This document shows, piece by piece, positions 28,042-35,795 of a DNA stretch of 64,000 nt (position 1 is the first letter of the stretch; every line of letters begins with the position of its first letter). Position numbers and translations under genes: made by a program. A model generated the notes under the pieces. It worked only from the letters and a program-made list of their open reading frames with translations. It had not been told where the DNA came from and made no database searches. Source of the DNA: Saccharomonospora xinjiangensis XJ-54 (lineage in GTDB: Bacteria; Actinomycetota; Actinomycetes; Mycobacteriales; Pseudonocardiaceae); contig NZ_JH636049.1 of assembly GCF_000258175.1 (NCBI RefSeq), positions 2,767,482 to 2,831,481 of the forward strand, in the 5' to 3' direction.

Positions 28042-28773
28042 GTGGTGGCGGACACGACGAATCGGCGGGCGCGGCTGCGTGCGGCGCTTGATCATGACCT
28101 GCGCGCCACCGCACGGAGGCTTCTCGTCTCGGGTGGACTCGAATCGGTCACGCTGGCGGCCATCGCCCGCGAAGTGGGAGTCACTCCTCCCGCGATCTAC
28201 CGCTACCACGGCAGCCGAGACGATCTTCTTCGAGCGCTGGCCGACGACCTGGTCGGTGAACTCGTACGGGAACTGCGCCGTGCGTCCGCAGCGTATCCGG
28301 ACGACAACCCTGGCAGACAGATCCTCGCGATGGTCCGTACCTTCGTCGCCTGGAGCGTGAGAAACCGGGCGGAGTACGGGTTCGTCTTCGGAACCCCGTC
28401 ACCTGCCTCCGGTGATCTGCACAGAGAGATCGCGAGGGCGTGGACGGTCGCCGTCGGTGGTGCGTTCGGGGAGAGATATCTCCGGCTGTGGCAGGAAAAG
28501 CCCTTCGACGTGCCGGGGGACAGCGAGCTCGAATCAGCGCTGAGACGTCAGTTGGGCAACTACCGTGCGCTCGTCCGGCTGGAGTCGATGCCGCTCGGCG
28601 CGATTCTCGTGTTCATCGAGTGCTGGTCGCGGATGTACGCTTCGGTGTCCTTCGACGTCTCCGGTTTCATGAGTTCCACCTTCACCGACATGACGCCTCT
28701 GCACGAGCGCATGTGCCGGGGGGTCTGTGAACTGCTCGGAATCGAGTACGAACCTCCGGGCGGCGGACTCTGA
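28042..28773 (+). CDS. TetR/AcrR-family regulator (WHG-domain type)
   Basis: 243 residues. N-terminal helix-turn-helix: LESVTLAAIAREVGVTPPAIYRYHGSRDDLL. The C-terminal ligand domain contains a W-S-R-N-R-AEYGFVFGTP segment typical of the TetR_C WHG group. Start at GTG 28042 or 28045; AAGGCGGAGG sits just upstream. The ORF open to 27994 lacks a site. Probably autoregulated through the palindrome at 27954-27970. No divergent target gene is adjacent, so its regulon is unclear; the convergent amidase is an unlikely target. Confidence 0.88.
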   Translation: MVADTTNRRARLRAALDHDLRATARRLLVSGGLESVTLAAIAREVGVTPPAIYRYHGSRDDLLRALADDLVGELVRELRRASAAYPDDNPGRQILAMVRTFVAWSVRNRAEYGFVFGTPSPASGDLHREIARAWTVAVGGAFGERYLRLWQEKPFDVPGDSELESALRRQLGNYRALVRLESMPLGAILVFIECWSRMYASVSFDVSGFMSSTFTDMTPLHERMCRGVCELLGIEYEPPGGGL

Positions 28774-29141
28774 AGCTGCCCGGCCCGAGGTCAGCGGAGG
28801 CAGGCCCGGTTCACCATCCCTTGAGGAAGGTCCACTCGCCTGCGGCCCCTCTCCCGGTCTTCCGTCGGGCCTTCGGTGCGAACGGTCACCCTGCCGCTCG
28901 CCGATTTCGCTCTCATCGAGGTCGCACGCGAATTGACGATTTTGCTTCGTTCTTTTCCGGGGAACTCGGGAAGAAACGAAATCGAGCGCCCCGGGCGGGA
29001 TGGAACTGGACGATTTCGGTCGCATCGAGATCGTGTGGAAATTCTGTGTCGCCGGATTCGAGAGCGAGCTTTTCCTCGGGGATCTTCCGCCCGCAGTCCT
29101 CGGTGGCGTGGCCGGGCCGCCTGACCCGGCCACGCTCGCCG
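28774..29141. other. Convergent intergenic region without a clear gene
   Basis: A 368-base gap between the TetR and amidase stops. Short frames exist on both strands, such as one opening VRTVTLPLADFALIEVAREL at 28876, but none has a ribosome-binding site plus consistent codon bias, and I do not call a gene. It contains AT-richer patches (28930-28980, 29025-29085) and the amidase terminator at its right end. It may be decayed coding sequence. Confidence 0.5.
29106..29135 (-). terminator. Hairpin terminator of the amidase gene
   Basis: An 11-bp perfect stem (29106-29116 GCGTGGCCGGG with 29125-29135 CCCGGCCACGC) and an 8-base loop, immediately 3' of the amidase stop on the minus strand. Confidence 0.75.
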
Positions 29142-30074
29142 TCATCGCGGGGCCAGCCGCTCCCACACGTCCACGCCGAGGTAACCGCGCTCGTCGGAGC
29201 GGGCGCACGCCTGGCACGTCGGCTCGGCGAGCCCAATGCTCGCCGCGAACGCCGCCACGGCGTCCCGGGTCGTCTCGCCGAAGACGCCGTCCTCGGGCAC
29301 GTCGTACCCGCGCGCTCGCAGCCTGCGCTGTGCGGTGAGGACGTCCTCGCCGGCGTCGCCGGGCCGCAGCAGGAGAGTTGGCCGCGGTTGCCTGCACTTC
29401 ACGCCGAGCCGCTTGGCCACGGCCAGCCTCAGTTCTGGCAGCCGCGCGTACAGAACGTCGCCGGGGCAGGCCGTCGAGTTGAAATCGCGGTGGCCTCGGA
29501 TGAGGTCGGGGCTCACCCCGTACTGCGAGGCCATGTACGCCACGAGTGCGACGAGGGAGTCCCACAGGGTCGGCGGGACGTCCACGTCCATGTAGAGGCC
29601 CTCGTTCTCGATGCCGATGACCTCGCTGTTGTGGTTCGCGACGTTGGCCCCGAGCACGTGCTGCGTCCCGCCGCGAAGCGCCTCGATGCTGCGGTGCCTT
29701 CCCTCGGTGATGAAGCCACCCCGGCTGATCGTGAACTGCTGTCCCGTGTCGATCCAGCCTCGGGTGTCCATATGGAAATTCTGAATGCTGCGGGAGATCG
29801 CGAACGCCCTGTCGAGCGAGAAGTCGTCGGTGTTGCCGGGCTCGACGGTGTGGTGGACGACGATGTAGGTCGGCTTGCGGTCGAGCAGGGTGATGGGCTC
29901 ACTCGGCGGCCGGGCGCCCCACTCGGCGGTTCCGTACATGTTCGGGGCCTCGACAGGGCGATGACGCGCCGCCGATGCCTGCGCGGGAACGGTCAGTGAG
30001 GTTCCCAGCGCGGTGACGGCGAGTCCGCCGCCGACTAACAACGTGCGACGATCGATGACGGGCTTTCGAGCCAT
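29142..30074 (-). CDS. Secreted N-acetylmuramoyl-L-alanine amidase with peptidoglycan-binding domain
   Basis: 310 residues. Twin-arginine-like signal (DRRTLLVGGGLAVTALG) to about residue 35. PGRP/amidase_2 domain about 45-205, with zinc-site residues in YIVVHHTVEP, the late GHRDFNSTACPGD and catalytic-region Tyr/Lys positions only partly clear. C-terminal PG_binding_1 domain about 225-290 (LRPGDAGEDVLTAQRRLRARG). Cuts the bond between muramic acid and the stem peptide. GGGAGAG precedes the ATG. Next upstream gene on the same strand is mutY, 60 bases away. Confidence 0.92.
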   Translation of the reverse strand: MARKPVIDRRTLLVGGGLAVTALGTSLTVPAQASAARHRPVEAPNMYGTAEWGARPPSEPITLLDRKPTYIVVHHTVEPGNTDDFSLDRAFAISRSIQNFHMDTRGWIDTGQQFTISRGGFITEGRHRSIEALRGGTQHVLGANVANHNSEVIGIENEGLYMDVDVPPTLWDSLVALVAYMASQYGVSPDLIRGHRDFNSTACPGDVLYARLPELRLAVAKRLGVKCRQPRPTLLLRPGDAGEDVLTAQRRLRARGYDVPEDGVFGETTRDAVAAFAASIGLAEPTCQACARSDERGYLGVDVWERLAPR

Positions 30075-30134
30075 GATGATCTCTCCCTCGCAGACGTCGA
30101 GGTGAGGATCTTGCCAACTTCCCCGGGTAATATG

Positions 30135-31016
30135 TCAATGCTCACCGGGAAGGGCGAACCGGCCGTCAGCCGTTTGCTCCACCAATCCGTCGGCCAAGAG
30201 CGAGGCGAGACACGCATCGCGCTGTCCCGCCTTCGGCCACGCCAGATCGAGCCGCGCCTTCTCCACCGGTCCTGTCGTCCCGCGCAGGACATCGAGCAGA
30301 AGACCACGCACGTGCCGATCGGTTCCGCCGTAGCGCTGCACGGGCTTCGCCGGGCCCGTATACGCAGGTCGTCCGGCCTTTTGCCATGCGCACGTCGCGG
30401 CTATCGGGCAGTCGGCACAGCGCGGAGTGCGGGCCGTGCAGACGAGCGCACCGAGTTCCATCAACGCGGCGGAGAACCGTGCCGCCCTCGCCTCGTCGGG
30501 CCCGTCGGGAAGGAGCGCGCTCGCGTCGTCGAGGTCCCGTTTCGTCGAGGGTGGACCGGCGTCACCCGCGCCGTGGACGGCCCTGGCAACCACCCTACGA
30601 ACGTTGGTGTCCACCACCGGAACTCGCCTGCCGAACGCGAACGCGGCCACGGCCCGTGCCGTGTACGCGCCGATGCCGGGAAGGCCGAGCAACGTGTCCA
30701 CATCGCAGGGGACCTCGTCGCCGTGTTCGCAGGCGATGGCGGTGGCGGCGGCGTGCAGCCGCAGGGCTCGCCGGGGGTACCCGAGCTTGCCCCACGCCCG
30801 CACCACCTCACCGGGAGTCTCCGAGGCGAGGGCCGACGGTTTGGGCCAGCGGTCCAGCCATGCCTGCCACACCGGCAGCACCCTGGCCACGGGTGTCTGC
30901 TGCAACATGATCTCGCTGACCAGCACACCCCACGGGGTGCGGTCGGCGTGCCGCCACGGCAGGTCCCTGGCATTCACGTCGAACCAGCCGACGAGCGTCT
31001 CAACGTCGATGGACAT
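30135..31016 (-). CDS. mutY: A/G-specific adenine glycosylase (MutY)
   Basis: Removes adenine mispaired with 8-oxoguanine. 293 residues. Catalytic Glu in SEIMLQQTPV, helix-hairpin-helix LPGIGAYTARAV, catalytic Asp in VVDTNVRR, and the 4Fe-4S pattern Cys-x6-Cys-x2-Cys-x5-Cys (CTARTPRCADCPIAATC). The C-terminal NUDIX-like recognition domain is reduced, as in mycobacterial MutY. Starts 27 bases after the carbonic anhydrase stop on the same strand; the pair is likely co-transcribed. In M. tuberculosis the two genes are also neighbours. Confidence 0.96.
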   Translation of the reverse strand: MSIDVETLVGWFDVNARDLPWRHADRTPWGVLVSEIMLQQTPVARVLPVWQAWLDRWPKPSALASETPGEVVRAWGKLGYPRRALRLHAAATAIACEHGDEVPCDVDTLLGLPGIGAYTARAVAAFAFGRRVPVVDTNVRRVVARAVHGAGDAGPPSTKRDLDDASALLPDGPDEARAARFSAALMELGALVCTARTPRCADCPIAATCAWQKAGRPAYTGPAKPVQRYGGTDRHVRGLLLDVLRGTTGPVEKARLDLAWPKAGQRDACLASLLADGLVEQTADGRFALPGEH

Positions 31017-31043
31017 CGTCGGCCACGATATCGTCCGCCGCGT

Positions 31044-31544
31044 TCAGGCCGAGGGCTCGACCTCGCGAAGCTCTCCCGTCTTCACGTCGTAGACGAACCC
31101 GCGCACCATGTCGGTGTGCAGGAGGTACGGGTTGCGCTTCGCGCGCTGGACCGACTGCCTGACGTTGGCATCGACGTCGCGGAACGCCTCGACCGCCCAC
31201 GGCGGTCGCATGCCGCTGGCCTCCTCCAGCTCATCCTTGAAGCTGTCCTCGGTGACCGTGTTCAGACCGCAGTCGGTGTGCTGGACGATCAGTACCTCGC
31301 GGGTGCCGAGCTTGCGCTGGCTGAGTGAGAGTGACCGGATCATGTCGTCGGTGACGACGCCGCCCGCGTTACGCAGCACGTGCGCCTCACCCTGGAGCAG
31401 GCCGAAGATCTCGAAGACCCGGATACGGGCGTCCATGCAGGTCAGGATCGCCACCTGGCGGGAAGGTCGCGGCGACGACCGGTCGCCTGGTACGACGTTG
31501 CCGAGTGCTCGGTTGCGCCGGAGAAGTTCGTCGATCGCGGTCAT
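31044..31544 (-). CDS. Beta-class carbonic anhydrase
   Basis: Interconverts CO2 and bicarbonate. 166 residues. Zinc ligands Cys36, His89 and Cys92 (CMDAR, QHTDCG), with the Asp38-Arg40 dyad next to the metal, all present. Matches the short mycobacterial CanB (Rv3588c) type in length and context. Cytosolic, normally a dimer or tetramer. GAGAGGTC precedes the ATG. Upstream of mutY on the same strand. Confidence 0.95.
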   Translation of the reverse strand: MTAIDELLRRNRALGNVVPGDRSSPRPSRQVAILTCMDARIRVFEIFGLLQGEAHVLRNAGGVVTDDMIRSLSLSQRKLGTREVLIVQHTDCGLNTVTEDSFKDELEEASGMRPPWAVEAFRDVDANVRQSVQRAKRNPYLLHTDMVRGFVYDVKTGELREVEPSA

Positions 31545-31649
31545 GACCTCTCACTTCGAATCGGGTACACGGACACGGAGGGGTCTCGGCTCCTGACCTG
31601 GTGGCGTCGCGAGCCGGAGAGAACCCGGACAGAACACTGTGTCAGGGGC

Positions 31650-32750
31650 TCAGGGCCCGAACCATTGTTCTTCAGCAGTGCGCGGGGGTGCCGACGTGGT
31701 GCCGACCCGAAGCTCGGTGGGAAGGGTGATCACTTCGGGTTTCACCCTGTCGCTCGCCGAGAGCAGCAGCCGTCCCGCGGCACGGCCCTTCTCCAGCACG
31801 GGCTGATGCACCGTGGTGAGACCGGCCCGCGACGCCTCGGCGATGCCGTCGAATCCCGTGATCGTGAGGTCGGCAGGCACGCGGAGACCGCGTCGTCCCG
31901 CCTCGGCCAGCGCGCCGAGTGCGAGGATGTCCGAGGTGCAGATGATCGCGGTGACGCGGGGATACGTGTCGAGCAGTTGCCGAGCGGCGGTGGCACCGTC
32001 GTCCACGGTGTGGTCGAACCGTTCGACGACCGGCACGGTGTTCCAGTCAACGCCGACGGCCTCGAACGTCCTGGCCAGTGCGGCAAGGCGGGTGCGCTGG
32101 ACGTGGTAGTGGGCCCGCTGCTGGCGGTCAACGGAGGCGAAGCCGTCGTTGCGGTCGCGTCCGAGCCGCATGCACAGCACTCCGATCTGCCGGTGCCCCA
32201 GCCCTGCGACGTGGTCGGCCACCGAGACGATGGCGGTCTCGTCGTCGGGGGAGACCCGGTCAACCCCGTCGAGCCGAGGCTGATCGACGATCACGGTGGG
32301 CACCGGCCGCGAGAGCACGGCGGCGAGGTGGGGGTCGTCGTCGGGGACGGAGTACACGACGAAACCGTCAACCCCCGCGCGGTGCACCGCGGCCACTTCC
32401 TCCCGTCCTGGGCTCGCCGGAACGAGGTGCAGGCCGACGCCCGCGTCCTCGCAGGCGAGCGCGAGTCCTTCGAGTACACCGACGGCCGCCGGATCGCGGA
32501 AGGCGTAAGAGAGGTTCTCGGTGAGCAGCAGCCCCACCGCTCCCGCCTTGCGTGTGCGCAGTGACCGGGCCACCGGGTCGGGCCCGGGGTAGCCGAGCCT
32601 GCGCGCGGTTTCGAGCACCCTCCGGCGCAACTCGGGTGAGAGCTGATCCGGCCTGTTGTACGCGTTGGACACGGTGGTCCTGGACACGCCCAGTTCAGCG
32701 GCGAGCGACGCGAGCGTCGCACCTCGCCTGGTTCGCATCGGCCGGTTCAT
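31650..32750 (-). CDS. LacI-family transcriptional regulator
   Basis: 366 residues. N-terminal helix-turn-helix with hinge (TLASLAAELGVSRTTVSNAY, then RVLETARRLGYPGPDPVARS). C-terminal periplasmic-binding-protein fold with IICTSDILALGAL and ITGFDG, which bind a sugar-like effector. ATG 32750 follows TACGGT (32762-32757) by 6 bases, a leaderless arrangement; the palindrome at 32756-32768 covers that -10 box, so autorepression is likely. No sugar gene is adjacent, so the regulated pathway is unknown. Divergent from the zinc importer. Confidence 0.9.
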   Translation of the reverse strand: MNRPMRTRRGATLASLAAELGVSRTTVSNAYNRPDQLSPELRRRVLETARRLGYPGPDPVARSLRTRKAGAVGLLLTENLSYAFRDPAAVGVLEGLALACEDAGVGLHLVPASPGREEVAAVHRAGVDGFVVYSVPDDDPHLAAVLSRPVPTVIVDQPRLDGVDRVSPDDETAIVSVADHVAGLGHRQIGVLCMRLGRDRNDGFASVDRQQRAHYHVQRTRLAALARTFEAVGVDWNTVPVVERFDHTVDDGATAARQLLDTYPRVTAIICTSDILALGALAEAGRRGLRVPADLTITGFDGIAEASRAGLTTVHQPVLEKGRAAGRLLLSASDRVKPEVITLPTELRVGTTSAPPRTAEEQWFGP

Positions 32751-32755
32751 GAACA

Positions 32756-32768
32756 AACCGTAACGGTT
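32756..32768 (-). promoter_or_regulatory. LacI-type operator overlapping the regulator's own -10 box
   Basis: AACCGT-A-ACGGTT is a perfect odd-centred palindrome containing the minus-strand TACGGT -10 hexamer. Binding there would block the regulator's own promoter. Confidence 0.6.
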
Positions 32769-32878
32769 CAGAAGCCACAGCAGAAGCAATGCACAACGCG
32801 CGTCACATGGTTGCTGTCAGTAGCTGCGCGGATCACTCGACCGGTGGATCGATGGTGAACCTGTGCGCTACAGTGGTA

Positions 32879-32895
32879 TCGAAAATCATTTCCAA
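32879..32895 (+). promoter_or_regulatory. Zur box upstream of znuA
   Basis: TCGAAAATCATTTCCAA contains GAAAATCATTT, the centre of the actinobacterial Zur consensus TGAAAATCATTTTCA. It lies 30 bases before the znuA start, just after a possible -10 (TACAGT 32869-32874). Zinc-loaded Zur would block transcription. Confidence 0.82.
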
Positions 32896-32925
32896 CACGT
32901 GGGGTTACTCGGAGTGGGGTCCTCG

Positions 32926-34032
32926 ATGCAACACAACCGTCGCCGTCGTGTGATCGCCGGTGTCTCGCTGTCGGCCGTGCTGGCCGTGGTCGCGTCCGCC
33001 TGTGGAGGGCAGGACGGTGGTACCGGTGGCTCGGGAGATTCCGCGGGCTCCGACGGCCGGGTGCGGGTGGTCGCCTCGACCAACGTGTGGGCGAGCGTGG
33101 TGAGCGCGGTCGGTGGCGAGCATGTCGAGGTGACGTCGCTGATCGACGATCCTTCCGCCGATCCGCACTCCTACCAGGCGGGGGCCGCCGATGCCGCAGA
33201 GGTCGCCTCGGCGGAACTGCTCGTGTGGAACGGCGGCGGCTACGACGACTTCTTCCCGCAGCTCGCCGAGAACTCCGAAGCGCCGACCGTCGTGGCCGTG
33301 GAGCAGGTGGAGGGGGCGAACGACGGCGGCGAAGGCGATGCGGGCCGTGCCGAGGACCACTCAGGCGAGCATTCGGAAGACCACGCCGGTGAGCACCAGC
33401 AAGAACAGTCCGGTGAGCACCGGCAAGAGCACTCCGGTGAACATTCGGACGAACACTCGGAACAGCACGGGGACGGGGCGGGACACTCGCACGACCACGC
33501 TCACGACCACGGCAACGAGCACGTCTGGTACGACCTGCACGTCGTGTCCTCGGTCGCCGACCGGGTCGCCGGTGAGCTGGGCGAACTCCTCCCGCAACAG
33601 CGCTCCACGTTCGAGGACAACGCGGCCGAGTTCGCCGGGCGGATCGACGAACTGACGCACGAGGTCGAGAACCTCGCCGAACGCCACACCGGGGCGACGG
33701 TCGCGGCCACCGAACCGATCGCGCAGTACCTGCTTGCCGAGGCCGGGCTTCAGGACCTCACCCCGCGTGAGTTCGCCTCGGCGATCGAGAACGAGACGGA
33801 CGTGCCCGTCGCCGCGCAGCAGCGGATGCTCGAACTGGCCGGGGGCGGGGTGGACGCGGTGGTGCGCAACAGCCAGACGGCCACTCCCGCCACCGAGAAG
33901 GTCGTCGAGGAGGCGCGCAAGTCGGCGACGCCGGTCGTCGATCTCACCGAGACCCTCCCCGAAGGGCAGACGGACTACATTGCCTGGATGAGTGGTCAGA
34001 TCGACGCGCTCACCAAGGCACTGGACGAGTGA
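32926..34032 (+). CDS. znuA: Zinc ABC transporter substrate-binding lipoprotein (ZnuA-like)
   Basis: 368 residues. Lipoprotein signal with Cys26 (ASAC). Cluster A-I binding fold with the usual DPHSYQ. A very large His-rich loop (about residues 143-201) has some 15 His built largely from an 8-residue SGEHxxEH-like unit, ending in GHSHDHAHDHGNEH. The His loop is thought to gather zinc and pass it to the binding site. GGAGTGGGG precedes the ATG; an upstream in-frame reading from 32863 crosses the Zur box and is rejected. First gene of znuA-znuC-znuB. Confidence 0.95.
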   Translation: MQHNRRRRVIAGVSLSAVLAVVASACGGQDGGTGGSGDSAGSDGRVRVVASTNVWASVVSAVGGEHVEVTSLIDDPSADPHSYQAGAADAAEVASAELLVWNGGGYDDFFPQLAENSEAPTVVAVEQVEGANDGGEGDAGRAEDHSGEHSEDHAGEHQQEQSGEHRQEHSGEHSDEHSEQHGDGAGHSHDHAHDHGNEHVWYDLHVVSSVADRVAGELGELLPQQRSTFEDNAAEFAGRIDELTHEVENLAERHTGATVAATEPIAQYLLAEAGLQDLTPREFASAIENETDVPVAAQQRMLELAGGGVDAVVRNSQTATPATEKVVEEARKSATPVVDLTETLPEGQTDYIAWMSGQIDALTKALDE

Positions 34033-34036
34033 GCGG

Positions 34037-34855
34037 ATGACCGAACGGACACCCACGACGACAGCCGCCGTCGAGGTCAGGAACGCGGCCCTGCGGTTCG
34101 GCGAACGAACACTGTGGTCGGGTCTCGACCTCGACATCGCGCCGGGCGAGTTCCTGGCCGTGCTCGGTCCCAACGGTTCCGGCAAGACCAGCCTGCTGCG
34201 GGTGTTGCTCGGCCTTCAGGACGTCAGCGACGGCACGGTGACGGTGGCGGGCAGGCCACCGGGCCGCGGCAACGAACGTGTCGGGTACATACCGCAGCAG
34301 CGTGCGATGGACGACGGGCTCACTCTGCGGGGCCGTGACCTCGTCGGGCTCGGCCTCGACGGCCACCGGTGGGGCCTCGGCCTTCGGGGGTTGCGGCGGC
34401 GTCACGAACGCATCGAGAACGCGATCGACGCCGTCGGCGCGCGGCGTTACGCGGACTCGCCGGTCGGCAGGCTCTCCGGCGGTGAGCAACAGCGGCTCAG
34501 GGTGGCGCAGGCGCTCATCGGGGAACCTGATGTGCTGCTGTGTGACGAACCGCTGGCCTCGCTCGATCTCACCCACCAGCGGATCGTCGCGGGCCTCATC
34601 GATCAGCGCAGGCGCGAGGCCGACACCGCTGTCCTCTTCGTCACCCACGAGATCAACCCGATCCTGCCCTATGTCGATCGGGTGCTGTATCTCGTGGACG
34701 GGCAGTTCAGGGTCGGCACGCCCGACGAGGTCATGACGTCGCAGACATTGTCCGAACTGTACCGTTCCAGGGTTGAGGTCATCAGGATCGGCGGCCAGAT
34801 CCACATCGCGGGTGCGCAGAGCGCGCTCTGCGAGGACGAAGTGCACCACCCCTGA
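34037..34855 (+). CDS. znuC: Zinc ABC transporter ATPase (ZnuC-like)
   Basis: 272 residues. Walker A GPNGSGKTS, signature LSGGEQQRLRVAQAL, Walker B LLCDEPLASLD and the H-loop VTHEI are intact. Powers import through the membrane partner encoded next. Begins 4 bases after the znuA stop. The Zur box upstream of znuA indicates zinc (rather than manganese) as substrate. Confidence 0.95.
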   Translation: MTERTPTTTAAVEVRNAALRFGERTLWSGLDLDIAPGEFLAVLGPNGSGKTSLLRVLLGLQDVSDGTVTVAGRPPGRGNERVGYIPQQRAMDDGLTLRGRDLVGLGLDGHRWGLGLRGLRRRHERIENAIDAVGARRYADSPVGRLSGGEQQRLRVAQALIGEPDVLLCDEPLASLDLTHQRIVAGLIDQRRREADTAVLFVTHEINPILPYVDRVLYLVDGQFRVGTPDEVMTSQTLSELYRSRVEVIRIGGQIHIAGAQSALCEDEVHHP

Positions 34856-34871
34856 CCCCGAAGGCTTACGC

Positions 34872-35795
34872 ATGGACAAGTTGTTCGACTTCGACCTGAC
34901 GATGGAGCTGCTCGGCTTCGACTTCGTGCAGACGGCGTTGCTCGCGGCGGCTGTGCTCGGGCTGGTCGCCGGAACGCTGGGGCCGCTCATCGTGATGCGG
35001 CGCATGTCGTTCGCGGTGCACGGCACGGCCGAGCTGGCCTTCACCGGAGCCGCGGCCGCGCTGCTGCTGGGGGTCGGCGTCGGGTACGGGGCGCTGGCCG
35101 GGGCCGTGGTCGCCGCGCTTCTGCTCGGCCTGCTGGGAGGCAGGGAGTCGGACAGGGACTCGGTGATCGGTGTCATCCTCGCGTTCGGCCTCGGCCTCGG
35201 AGTGTTGCTGCTCTGGTACTACCCTGGTCGCGCCTCCAACAAGTTCGGCATCCTCGTCGGCCAGATCGTGGCCATCGAACCGACCGACCTGACGTCGTTG
35301 CTGATCGCGGCCGTCGTGGTGCTCGTGGTGCTCGCGGTCGTCTATCGGCCGCTGCTGTTCTCCAGCGTCGATCCCACCGTCGCTGCGGCCAGGGGAGTGC
35401 CTGGCGGGCTGCTCGCGCCTCTCTTCGCGGTACTCATCGGTGTCGCCACCGCGCTGGGTGTGCAGATCGTCGGGGCGCTGCTGGTGGTGGCGTTGATGGT
35501 GACGCCCGCGGCTGCGGCGGCGCGCGTGACGGCGAGTCCGTTGCGGGCGACGGTGCTGGCCGTGGTGTTCGCCGAGCTGGCCGCGCTGGGCGGCATCGTG
35601 TTGTCGCTGGCACCGGGTGCGCCCGTGAGCTTCTTCGTCACGGCCATCTCATTCACGATCTACCTCGTGTGCCGGATTGTGGAGTACGCGAGGGCCAAGG
35701 TGCGCAGGACCCCGGGGGCGAACGACTCCGAGGCAGCTGAGCCCGTCAGTGCAGCATCAGCAGAACCTGCAACTCCCCGACAAGGAACCCGATGA
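34872..35795 (+). CDS. znuB: Zinc ABC transporter permease (ZnuB-like)
   Basis: 307 residues with 8-9 hydrophobic helices and the ABC-3 family pattern (RRMSFAVHGTAELAFTGAAA; DPTVAAARGVPGGLL). Forms the pore of the importer. The last 50 bases overlap the convergent DUF445 gene (35746-35795), and this extra C-terminal tail (about residues 275-307) is hydrophilic and dispensable-looking. Confidence 0.94.
   Translation: MDKLFDFDLTMELLGFDFVQTALLAAAVLGLVAGTLGPLIVMRRMSFAVHGTAELAFTGAAAALLLGVGVGYGALAGAVVAALLLGLLGGRESDRDSVIGVILAFGLGLGVLLLWYYPGRASNKFGILVGQIVAIEPTDLTSLLIAAVVVLVVLAVVYRPLLFSSVDPTVAAARGVPGGLLAPLFAVLIGVATALGVQIVGALLVVALMVTPAAAAARVTASPLRATVLAVVFAELAALGGIVLSLAPGAPVSFFVTAISFTIYLVCRIVEYARAKVRRTPGANDSEAAEPVSAASAEPATPRQGTR

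Noticed and set aside
28876..29124. Possible small gene in the TetR/amidase gap
   Set aside because: Has a plausible first 20 residues but no ribosome-binding site, and the rest turns into Arg-rich filler.
28821..29999. Plus-strand frame over the amidase gene
   Set aside because: Antisense to a clear amidase; composition is that of a shadow frame.
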